Positions 55,700 through 64,000 of a DNA stretch of 64,000 nucleotides are shown here, in pieces. The stretch comes from Reticulitermes lucifugus (taxonomy: Eukaryota; Arthropoda; Insecta; Blattodea; Rhinotermitidae). The stretch is taken from positions 56,888-120,887 of the forward strand of contig JAKCWW010000197.1 in NCBI GenBank assembly GCA_026260175.1, read 5' to 3'. The notes under the pieces were generated by a model. That model had not been told where the DNA came from and ran no database searches. It worked only from the letters and a program-made list of their open reading frames with translations. The translations under genes and the position numbers were made by a program. The stretch's first letter is position 1. Every line of letters starts with the position of its first letter.

Positions 55700-56560
55700 C
55701 TGGTTTAGTTAGTTACGTGGATGTCTCACTTTCAGCGAAGTTGGTAGGGGCGATTGCGGTGCCATGATCAGATGTAATAATTCTTGTACAAGAGCGGATG
55801 CACACCTGAAAACGTGTCCCCAATTTGTATATATGTAATCCAGTTCAAAGGTACAAAAAGAAAAGACGCTATATTTTACATGATCTCTGTTTCTAGGATT
55901 TCGAGCCTTAGGTTAAATTTTTAAGGGACTTTAGTTACTGTATGTGTACCAACACCTTAACCACGCTCAACACTTGTATTTTGCCGCACAGTGTATTTGT
56001 ATTTTTCATATGATTCTCACAGTAAACAGCGCGTGTTCCCCTAAACAGCATTATTTTATTAGTCTTTGTAATGGAGCGTCTTTGTATTTTCTGTGCAGTA
56101 GACACCAAAATACAGTACTGTACACAGTATACAGCATCGTAGTAAAGTTACGAAAACAAAAAAGGGACAAACAAAACATCGATACGTACCTACGCATGCG
56201 CATTACATCGACCAGTCGCAGGGCTTTGACTGTATCATGGTCGTAAGTATGAGTGGTCATAAGCCGGCGATGTTTTATGTCGGGGACATTGGAGTAGGTA
56301 ACCGAACCCCCCCCCCCATAAATATTAGCGAAATTACTTCCACATCTCGTAAAAGGGATTCAGAATATTGCCTTCTGTCAGAAAAAAGGAATCCACTTCA
56401 AAGGGAAAACCACGATAAGTTGTATTGTGTACGTTTTGGGGCCACACTGACCCACGGGGCCTTCGCGCCGCGGGCTTTACGGGGGCCTTTTCTACGCCAC
56501 TGGTCGGGGTTCATCTCTATGCTGACAACTCCATCGAACGGGTGTTGCGATTGAATATAC
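55700..56560. other. Intron sequence, nothing recognised
   Basis: No supported feature. Confidence 0.4.
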
Positions 56561-56564
56561 ATAC

Positions 56565-56775
56565 GTCTTCTGGGATGTTATGCTGTGTTGACTGGTAAAT
56601 AGTTTCTTCGTTTCGAAACATCGTAGTGCATTTTTCTTCAGGGTTCAGCACTCTCAGGTCATTCTTCCTGGACTACTTGACTCTGCAGATGAAGGCACTA
56701 CGGGTTGTTCGAAACGCCGGTAAGTATTTACCAGCTGACAGAGCGTGACATCCCAGAAAACATGAATCTTCAGCA
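56565..56775. repeat. FB2 foldback element
   Basis: CTTCTGGGATGTTATGCTGT and GACTGGTAAATAGTTTC on the left are mirrored by GTAAGTATTTACCAGCTGAC and GAGCGTGACATCCCAGAA on the right. The right arm carries GATGAAGGCACTACGGG and TTCGAAACGCCGG. Confidence 0.8.
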
Positions 56776-56779
56776 CAAC

Positions 56780-57845
56780 CGCCACTGTGAGAACCCCAAG
56801 TCTCGCAATCTTGGAATTGTACGTAAGGTGTTGGCTTAACCGGAAGTTGTTTTTATCGGCTTAATGTTCGCCATAAGTACTGCTATTATCGTTACCGTGT
56901 TTGTTAATCTTTCGTATTGTTGTAGTTGTCATGTCACAGATATAGATACGATTATGCTCACTGCCATCGTATTACCTGCGTGAGCATTATCGTCATCACG
57001 TCGTCTTGCACGCCTTTTCTGACTCTCGAGTTGACAGCACTGAGTAACAAATAACGAATGCGGAATTGATTGGAAGGGCAACAGTAAATACAGTTAAGAT
57101 CAGGACTTCATTGTGCGCTTGTAAGCGGTAGAACTGCCCAGTAAGTGACCATGTGTGTGGGCATTCGACAGCTTTCAGGCTTTATCCTCCACATTGACAC
57201 ACTGTTGAACAGCATGCTGATTGTCTAACTTATAGATCCTTCACTGAACGTTTGCAGCATGTTGTTTTCACCACGCTGTTACTGCCTGTCTGCCGACTGC
57301 TATGCTGTTAGTGTCTTAATGCATTTCACATGAGAAATTCCGTGTTACTTGTCACTGCGTTCCTGTCGTCACTAAACTAACGACGGGCTGTTCCGCAAGG
57401 AGTCGACGTCCCATTGGCGTTCAGACGTCTAGACAGAGTGGATCAGATCCCTCGCGGTACACGTTTGTCTGTCAACGACAGACGGGCGTGACGTAGGCCG
57501 CCACACTTGCCGAGCCGTGGTTACGAGGATGTCGATTGTTGACAGCTTCATATAATATGCTACCGTGTGATTTGAAAGGCTGACTTATCGTAACGTGAAG
57601 GAATAGGTGCATTAAGTGCTCTGAATCGTTTACGGATTGTAGTCCCAATTTATGTACAGCAGTTCCGCTCTTACGTGACGAGTACTCGACTTCTGTGTAC
57701 TGTCGCCCCTCCGACCGTAACCAGTACGTTTTCACTGCTTTTCGTAAGGCGCACCTTCTCGCTGCTTCTCATTCTTTCGCTGTGCTTCCACTCGATTCCA
57801 CGCCTCGCTGTTCTGATCTAAGCATATGGCGAAGGTAACATCCTT
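56780..57845. other. Intron sequence, nothing recognised
   Basis: No supported feature. Confidence 0.4.
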
Positions 57846-57849
57846 TTTT

Positions 57850-58010
57850 TGCTCGTTCGCAACGAAAGGTTTTAAAACTGCGGCTCTTCCCCTCGCTCTG
57901 TCCTTCCATATGTAACAGTACGAGGTCTGTCAACGGATTCTCATGCGCTTCTGTTTAGTGGAGTTTCACTGAAATTTGCCCACACATTCCAGTTTCGTTG
58001 AAAATCTTAT
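57850..58010. repeat. Dispersed repeat G, copy 5
   Basis: CTCGTTCGCAACGAAAGGTT, TGTCAACGGATTCTCATGC, TTTCACTGAAATTTGCCC. Confidence 0.5.
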
Positions 58011-58360
58011 ATTCATGACGGGCACTTTACAAGAGCAGCCGCACGTTTTTCTGCGCCCGTCTCGAGTGGAACTCGCGAAATATTTATGGGAGAGAAAATG
58101 TTCGGAGCAGAACTTGTAGAAACGTGAAATGACAGAATACGCCTATGCCCACACATCCTTATGCTTGTGTCATTCGCTGCTCCCATTATTACGGTACGGT
58201 GTTTATGAGACAGCGCCAGATTTCAGCATTCACGAAGAAAGCCTGGAGCAGGGGCCCCAGTCTGAACCAGTGGTTCGCTCTTCATTGTAAGCAATCGTGA
58301 AGTTAAGTATTTTGTTTAAAATTAAACATGCAATTAAGAATATTTAATACTTTTAATAAA

Positions 58361-58531
58361 TACTATGGCCCTGGGGTCGACTCAGCCTCTAAAAGAAATG
58401 AGTTCCAGGGTTATCTCCTGGGGAGGGAGGGGGGTAAAGACGGTCGGTGCGTAAGACTGACAACCTTGCCACCTTCATGTGCCGATTGTCTAGAAATTCT
58501 GGGAGCCTTAACCTCCTTGAACCCTGTATAG
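58361..58531 (+). repeat. Dispersed repeat E, copy 2
   Basis: TGGCCCTGGGGTCGACTCAG, then TTCATGTGCCGATTGTCTAG, matching 15395-15595 in reverse. It contains a G-rich tract where the other copy has its gap. Confidence 0.75.
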
Positions 58532-58603
58532 GGATTGCTATACCTTTTAATAACTGAAATATAATTGTGAAATTTAAAACGTTATTCCAGTGTTATCGGG
58601 AGC

Positions 58604-58742
58604 CAGGATAAAGTACTTGGTATAGTGACCAGGCTGCGGGCTGGACGACCGAGGAATTGTGGTTTGATTCCCAGCAGGGGCAAGAGATTTTTATGTTCTC
58701 CAAAGCTTCCAACCCGGCTCTGGAGCCCACCAAGTTCGCATA
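58604..58742 (+). mobile_element. SINE-A copy, 3'-truncated
   Basis: Head TATAGTGACCAGGCTGCGGG, B box GTGGTTTGATTCCCAGC, ending at GGAGCCCACCAAGTTCGC. Confidence 0.85.
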
Positions 58743-58744
58743 AA

Positions 58745-59250
58745 ATGAAATGGCAGGTCGCCTGTTGCAAGACGCCTGATCTAAAGACAACGAGCGAACG
58801 CGCTAAGGTTGTTACTGTTAAGTGCACGTCTCCTGAACTTATTTATTACAAAAAAATATATAAGTGCTGTTGCATCGAAGCCAAGAGAACGGCGCCGACA
58901 ACAGTGTTCGTTGAAATGTTTCATTCCATTGATACGTCGAACAAGTACCTTATTTATTTATTTTTATGTCTAATTGGTATTTGTTACATCGACCATATTA
59001 GTAGCTCAGATCATGTACGTCCAAATGGTGCAATAAATTCTGAGTGATGTTTCAGGACGTGAGTTTGGTCTAGTTCGAGGCAGTATAATGGAATCTGTCA
59101 GGAGGGAATGCGAAATACCATAATAAACTTCAGAATAGCCCGTATATGGGTGAGATTTGAACTTGGGACCTTCGAATGCGAAGCAGAACTACATTCACTC
59201 GCCACGTTGGGTTCCATGTCGTAATGAAATATAACTGCCGATATTACTAC
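58745..59250. other. Intron sequence, nothing recognised
   Basis: The end of the 58625-59047 open frame has no recognisable motif and begins inside the SINE. Confidence 0.4.
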
Positions 59251-59626
59251 AGGAACTGGCATGGATCTGTTTTATACGAAAGTACTGCGTGTGTCGTTGG
59301 GAGTTTAGGGGAACAGCCGCACGTTAAGATTAATTTTTAGACGAAACTGTTGTTTGGAGTAGTTGATGGGGAGCAGGTAGATTGAACGCCTGCATTTCTA
59401 TGCACAGGGTGCACGTTCAACAGCCGTGTAGGAGAAGTTGCCGCACGAGCGCGGCGCTCTTTTCTTGCTCTCGGCGGCCAACGTCTGCTGCTGGTCGTGC
59501 TGTCACACCCAGCCCAGCTAACGTGTTTGCTTGCCTTGTTTGGATCCGCGTTTGATCACCTCTTGTTTGTCCAGAGTTCGTCACCGTGTCAGATACGTTA
59601 ACAGGGCATTACTTTAGCGTGTAAAA
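59251..59626 (+). repeat. 378-bp dispersed repeat, copy 2
   Basis: Near-identical partner of 35189-35566 in the same orientation, with a handful of substitutions and a 2-base length difference. Confidence 0.88.
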
Positions 59627-59629
59627 ACA

Positions 59630-60550
59630 GAAATCTGGTCCAAATAGAACAGTGGCATCCAAGTGTTTCAGCAGTGAGCCGCAGTAGAGATCCACATGTA
59701 TGGGCCGCATTAATTCTTGTTTTATGGAACTGGTCAAGTACAGCTTGTTGGCTGTTTAAAGTAGTAGATATTTTAGCACTAATACGAATGCTCCAGGAAG
59801 GTGGTTAGGCCCTACTTTTCTTCTAGCCAGTTAAGTAAAAAACAGTTTGTTGCAAATCCATTGTGTATCGCATTCGACCTGCGGACGGTATGTTTGATGT
59901 CCCAGTACTGGATAACACCCAGAATATAGTCTGTACAATATGTGCGGTAGCTTCGCCTATTAATGCGATGTGCTAGTATGGCGGTATAACTTACGGATTC
60001 GATTCTGGTGGTTGTTGTCGATGTATTATGGGTGAAGTCTTAACTACTTGTGGTATGACATCGCCAAGGATAGCAATCGTATCCCGAAGGACGGACAGGT
60101 GCCGCTGGTTGTTGCTTATACGGTATTGTGACCGCTTTAGATTAACGCGTCTGAGTATACGATGAGAGGTCAGGAAAATAGATTCCGTAGACTATTTCCT
60201 AAATGTATTTAATTTTTAAGGTTATAGTTACTTTGAGAGAGATTTTGTGTAGTACAGGGAGACAAAATTTAAGTATGGAGCGGACTTGTCATCTCGACAT
60301 TTTGCCTCTGATCATTGGGATGCTCACAATCTGGCAGAGTTTAATTCTGAATGCGGTCCTCAGATCTGCCATATGTCGCTATTCTGAGATCAGTTCACTA
60401 ATCAGGCAACAAAATGCCATTATACTGGCGAGTATTGATGCTGATGTTGTTCGTGGCAAAACAAAATTCATGTTCTGGAACTCTTCACAGTGAAACTGAT
60501 TCTTGAATAAGTTTCAGCAATTTTTGTCTAATGAATCGTCTGTGCTGCTG
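59630..60550. other. Intron sequence, nothing recognised
   Basis: No supported feature. Confidence 0.4.
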
Positions 60551-60907
60551 ATTACAGTTCTCTGTATTGTGTATTTCCGTAATAGTACTGTTAGTTGTGT
60601 GTTCTCCTTGCATTTTCATAGTACAATGAACCCTCGGTCATCCGACTTTCGATCATCCGACCCCCGCATTCACCGACCCACACTTCTATCCCCACCGAAA
60701 AAAAGAGCGATTTTGAATTATTTATGTGTAAAAACTTAAATTTAGGATTTAGGTAACATACTTTACTGTATTTTTGTTGGGGCCGATAATGTAACCTACA
60801 GAACTGCATTTACAAGGCGACAAAACTTAGGCTAGCCTAGTCCCAGTTAAGCTTACGCGACACACGCCAAACTTCGTTAAGTGACGCAAGCTCTCAAAAA
60901 ATGTTTG

Positions 60908-61229
60908 CTTTATTATACCAACAAATGCACTACATCAAATACATATGAATAGTGACGACGCTACTGCGACATGTTTCGATAAAAGTGTACCATCATTAGG
61001 GAATACATGTGCTAATGTTAAAACCAACTGCAAATGGTATTTGTTATGTTTCATAACCTGCAGTAGTATGTGTATATGTGCAGGTTATGAAACGTTATAA
61101 ATAGCATTTGCAGTTGGTTTTAACATTGGCACACCGTAGTGCCTGTTGATGTGATTTTACCGAAACATGTCGCAGTAGTGTCGTGACTTTATATGTATTT
61201 GATGTGGTGCATTTGTTGGTATAATAAAG
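60908..61229. repeat. FB5 foldback element, 322 bp
   Basis: Outer ends CTTTATTATACCAACAAATG and CATTTGTTGGTATAATAAAG are inverted copies, and the arms match almost to the centre (GCAGGTTATGAAAC region). ACATGTTTCGATAAAAGTG / TTTTACCGAAACATGT gives an FB-like core. Flanks share AAAAAATG. Confidence 0.88.
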
Positions 61230-61507
61230 AAAAAAATGATCCAAAATGCACGGAATGAACAACTTTAAAATTCCCGAAACATGTTTGGGCCTTAAAATAT
61301 GTTTTTATGTCCTACTGTCTTATTTTGTATCAGCATTATATTGTAGGCCTTTATGCTGTTTCGTGCTAAAACGTTCCTCGGTTCGGCTGTTTGACGGCCT
61401 AACTACGCAGCTATAGGCCAAGCCATAGGCTAGGACGCGGACTCCTAACTGCTATTCACCGGCGTTTCCTACCCAACCTTCCGGCTAGCTGGATCCAATA
61501 ACTGAGG

Positions 61508-61735
61508 TTGATTTTAGGCTTCCGCAGCGATGTTGATGAGATCTGCGCTCTTCGGGGATATTACGCCGCGTCATGTGGTAATTGTTGACCGACGTTTCGG
61601 GACAACGTATCGGTCCCATCTTCAAGGATCTCCTCGGACTCTTGACTCTTGAAGATGGGACCGATACGTTGTCCCGAAACGTCGGTAAACAATTACCACA
61701 TGACGCCGTGTAATATCCAAGAAGAGCGCATATCT
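61508..61735 (-). repeat. FB1 foldback element, complete short form
   Basis: The long end is on the left (GATTTTAGGCTTCCGCAGCG) and the short end on the right (AGAGCGCATATCTCA). The 12-bp repeat CAATAACTGAGG flanks it at 61496-61507 and 61736-61747 (the first C may belong to the element), and the duplicated sequence is part of the pogo-like terminal repeat. Confidence 0.92.
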
Positions 61736-61914
61736 CAATAACTGAGGGTTTACTGTAGCCTGCTACAATTCTCTGTACCTGCCTGTATTTCCTTAATAGT
61801 GCAGTTAGTTTCCTGTCTCCCTGTATTTTCATAGCATACAGTTCGCTGTATATCCTGTTTATTTGCAGTACTACAGCTACTTGCCTGTTTTCCTTGTATT
61901 TTCGTAGTACCGCA

Positions 61915-62635
61915 ATTGTTAGTGTCTGTTGACGTCATATTTCTGTATTCTCTGTGTGCAGCACATTTAATGTAAAACGTTCTGTGCTGGTTGACATAAA
62001 AGCTTGTAACTAGCGCTCGGACAGGGTGACAGGTGTGGATCATGGGGCGCGGTGAACGTGGTTATGTAATTAGTGCGCGGTCGAGGCTGTTTATTAGTGC
62101 ACACCGCATTGCGACGCACCGCCGAGCTTTGCGGTCCATTAAACCTTCCTAGAGACGATACTATAACAAATCTGACTGCTGTACAAACTTTACAAATGAT
62201 TATGTTTTATCATAATGGTGCATTAATTGTAGCGAGCTTAGACAAGTGGTTGTGGTATCTGTGCCGTTAACAGCAGGGATTGTTTGAAGTATTTTGTGCG
62301 TTCCAGTACGCCGTGTATAAATATGCTGTTCATCTGCTCGTATTCATGTGTACGTGGTAGTCACAATATACTTCAGTGATTAATGCGTTTCGTGTTCCGA
62401 ATTCTGTAACAGTGCGATATCGCTGTGGGCATTGGAGTGTCTGTTATAGGTCGGCTTTGTTATGTTTTAATTTATTTAGACCTATAGTTCCGGACTCGGC
62501 TTTGTGGCCCTAGAAGCTGGGGAAGTGAATGCGGAACAGCCGCAGAGCTGAGTCCTGAACTGTACTCGCGTAAAGCATGTTGAAATGTCAACGATAAACT
62601 TTTGCAGTTGTCAGCGTTATACTCGGTCTTACTTT
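61915..62635. other. Intron sequence, nothing recognised
   Basis: No supported feature. Confidence 0.4.
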
Positions 62636-62639
62636 ACTT

Positions 62640-62945
62640 ACTGTACGTGCAATTATTGCACCTGTACTTCTTGTACCTGTTATTATTGTATCCGTTTTTA
62701 CGGTGCTTGTATTTATTGTACCTGCACTTGTACCTGTATGTATTGTACCTGCACTTGTTTTACCTGCACATATACCTGTATTTATTGCACCTGCACTTGT
62801 ACCTGTATTTATTGTACCTGCACTTGTTGTACCTGTATTTATTGTACCTGCACATGTACCTGTATTTATTGTACTCTCACTTGTACCTGTATTTATTGTA
62901 CCTGAACTTGTTGTACCTGTATTTGTTGTACCTGTACCTATTTCT
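62640..62945 (+). repeat. 15-bp minisatellite (CCTGYATTTATTGTA type)
   Basis: Alternating TGTACCTGTATTTATTG and TGTACCTGCACTTG units. The period is a multiple of three, so several frames stay open on both strands and encode repetitive Cys/Thr/Tyr, Leu/Tyr or Gly/Thr polymers. These are not genes. Confidence 0.93.
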
Positions 62946-62949
62946 TGTG

Positions 62950-63405
62950 GTCGGTTGTTATGCATTATCACATTTTAGTGGCAGTTTTGTGTCACGAGTT
63001 CACTGAATGTATACATACGCTCGTTTAACTTGAGTAGATCTGTAAGTATAGGTACATTTGTATCAAGGCACTAAAATAGATAGAATAGCAATGTGAACGA
63101 AGTGGTGCTGCTGCTTAGAACTGCTGTGTGAACGTCTTTCAGCAGAGGGGACACTTCAGTGACGACCAGTATACCATCCTGTGCCGTTTATTGCTGCCCT
63201 ATTCTTTTCGTATTTGTAACTACTTGCTGACGTACATTACTATGGAAGGCATGCATGAGCATTATATATTTATATATATGAGCATATTATATTTTTTTAA
63301 CGTAGTCAATATGAAAGCTTATATATCGCTGAATGATATGATTATTAATAAATAATAAACTGAAAATGATATGGGAGGGAACAGTCATGGCATAATTTGA
63401 CCTAG
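62950..63405. other. Intron sequence, nothing recognised
   Basis: No supported feature. Confidence 0.4.
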
Positions 63406-63411
63406 ACACAG

Positions 63412-63455
63412 TGTTTGCCTGGAAGGACTGAGGAAAACCGCGAAAAGTGAGGTTA
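63412..63455 (-). repeat. Arthropod SINE tail-domain fragment
   Basis: GTTTGCCTGGAAGGACTGAG and GAAAACCGCG are the reverse of the segment at 46075. Confidence 0.45.
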
Positions 63456-63549
63456 CTCAGTCTCAGAGCTGACATTTTTGACCGGGATCTTCCGATTACG
63501 AAGGGATAGCGATGTTCGGTAATGTGCTGTGTTGCTGTGCGCGTCATAT

Positions 63550-64000
63550 AGCCTGCTGTATGATTATGAAGTGAAACGCTTGCAGCTCACCCTATCCTTG
63601 TAGACTGCTGTCTGATTATGAAGGGAAACGCTTGCAGCTCACCNNNNNNNNNNNNNNNNNNNNNNNNNNNNNNNNNNNNNNNNNNNNNNNNNNNNNNNNN
63701 NNNNNNNNNNNNNNNNNNNNNNNNNNNNNNNNNNNNNNNNNNNNNNNNNNNNNNNNNNNNNNNNNNNNNNNNNNNNNNNNNNNNNNNNNNNNNNNNNNNN
63801 NNNNNNNNNNNNNNNNNNNNNNNNNNNNNNNNNNNNNNNNNNNNNNNNNNNNNNNNNNNNNNGACTGCTGTCTGATTATGAAGGGAAACGCTTGCAGCTC
63901 ACCGTATCCTTGTGGACTGCTGTCTGATTATGAAGGGAAACGCTTGCAGCTCACCGTATCCTTGTGGACTGCTGTCTGATTATGAAGGGAAATGCTTGCA
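63550..64000 (+). repeat. 52-bp minisatellite continuing past the window end
   Basis: The unit GACTGCTGTCTGATTATGAA, GGGAAACGCTTGCAGCTCAC, CGTATCCTTGTG repeats at least five times. The 219-base N run (63644-63862) equals four units plus the 11 bases that finish the interrupted one. The first unit is diverged. Confidence 0.95.

Larger units (their letters stand above)
60624..61755. mobile_element. pogo/Tigger-like element with two nested foldbacks
   Basis: TA flanks (60622-60623, 61756-61757) and inverted ends CAATGAACCCTCGGTCATC / (reversed) CAGTAAACCCTCAGTTATT mark the element. A foldback (60908-61229) lies inside, and an FB1 (61508-61735) lies within the right terminal repeat. Without them about 570 bp remain, with no coding remnant seen. 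Confidence 0.75.
60554..61910 (+). repeat. Three diverged 72-bp tandem units, split by a transposon
   Basis: ACAGTTCTCTGTATTGTGTA (60554), ACAATTCTCTGTACCTGCC (61765) and ACAGTTCGCTGTATATCCTG (61838) begin units that each end near CTTG/CTGTATTTTCATAGTA. The first unit is separated from the others by the pogo-like element at 60624-61755. Confidence 0.7.
41138..64000 (+). other. oaf: oaf intron 2 (part)
   Basis: The sequence from the GTAAGT donor to the window end contains no recognisable continuation of OAF. It is read as an intron longer than 22.8 kb, though a short exon could have been missed. Confidence 0.65.

Noticed and set aside
62585-63006. Cysteine/threonine-rich or leucine-rich repeat proteins on both strands
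   Set aside because: The 15-bp repeat keeps several frames open. The composition is low complexity and no homology is recognised.
63618-63979. Open frames through the 219-base N run
   Set aside because: Mostly undetermined bases inside a 52-bp minisatellite.
41144-64000. Third oaf exon
   Set aside because: I looked for a phase-compatible exon encoding EVQ...LGE.E.GQSQ and found none. A short diverged exon could have been missed, but nothing was supportable.

Overview
The window is animal nuclear DNA, almost certainly from an insect and probably from one with a large genome. The evidence is widely spaced coding exons with GT/AG splice signals, tRNA-derived SINEs, mariner, pogo/Tigger and hAT remnants, RTE-type LINE ends, minisatellites and short N gaps. 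The repeat mix reminds me of cockroaches and other Blattodea, but I cannot prove the order from sequence alone.

Two host genes can be supported. At 1.2-2.3 kb (+) lies the terminal exon of a C2H2 zinc-finger gene with 12 fingers, one frameshift and a decayed tail of further fingers. The main gene is the arthropod homologue of out at first (oaf). Its first coding exon (signal-peptide region) is at 9541-9648 and its second at 41024-41137, both phase 0 at the shared junction, separated by a 31.4-kb intron. I did not find a third oaf exon, so the rest of the window (41.1-64 kb) is read as intron 2.

Nearly everything else is mobile or repetitive DNA. 0-9 kb holds a LINE reverse-transcriptase fragment (2.7-3.6 kb), a decayed mariner split by a SINE (4.9-6.5 kb) and a Tigger/pogo transposase fragment (7.9-8.5 kb). 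9.6-41 kb (intron 1) and 41-64 kb (intron 2) hold about 19 copies of one tRNA-derived SINE (called SINE-A here), two clean copies of a second (SINE-B), four of a third (SINE-C), four pogo-like MITEs with TA targets, an hAT remnant with 8-bp target duplications, a roughly 155-bp MITE in five copies, two copies of a 378-bp repeat, four minisatellites and several foldback families.

The most unusual signal is a group of foldback elements (FB1 here). Three copies have clean 12-bp target-site duplications, and the ends are asymmetric. The arms contain a motif resembling a hammerhead ribozyme core (TGAAGA, a GGGAC/GTCCC stem, then GAAAC). Two separate sites at 17.4 and 18.8 kb give fuller hammerhead-like folds with different but complementary helices. 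Together they suggest Penelope-like or related retroelements carrying ribozymes, rather than ordinary DNA MITEs.

By eye, CpG is scarce from 1 to 9 kb and from 10 to about 14 kb and much commoner beyond, with a local rise around oaf exon 1. This may mark a change in germline methylation.
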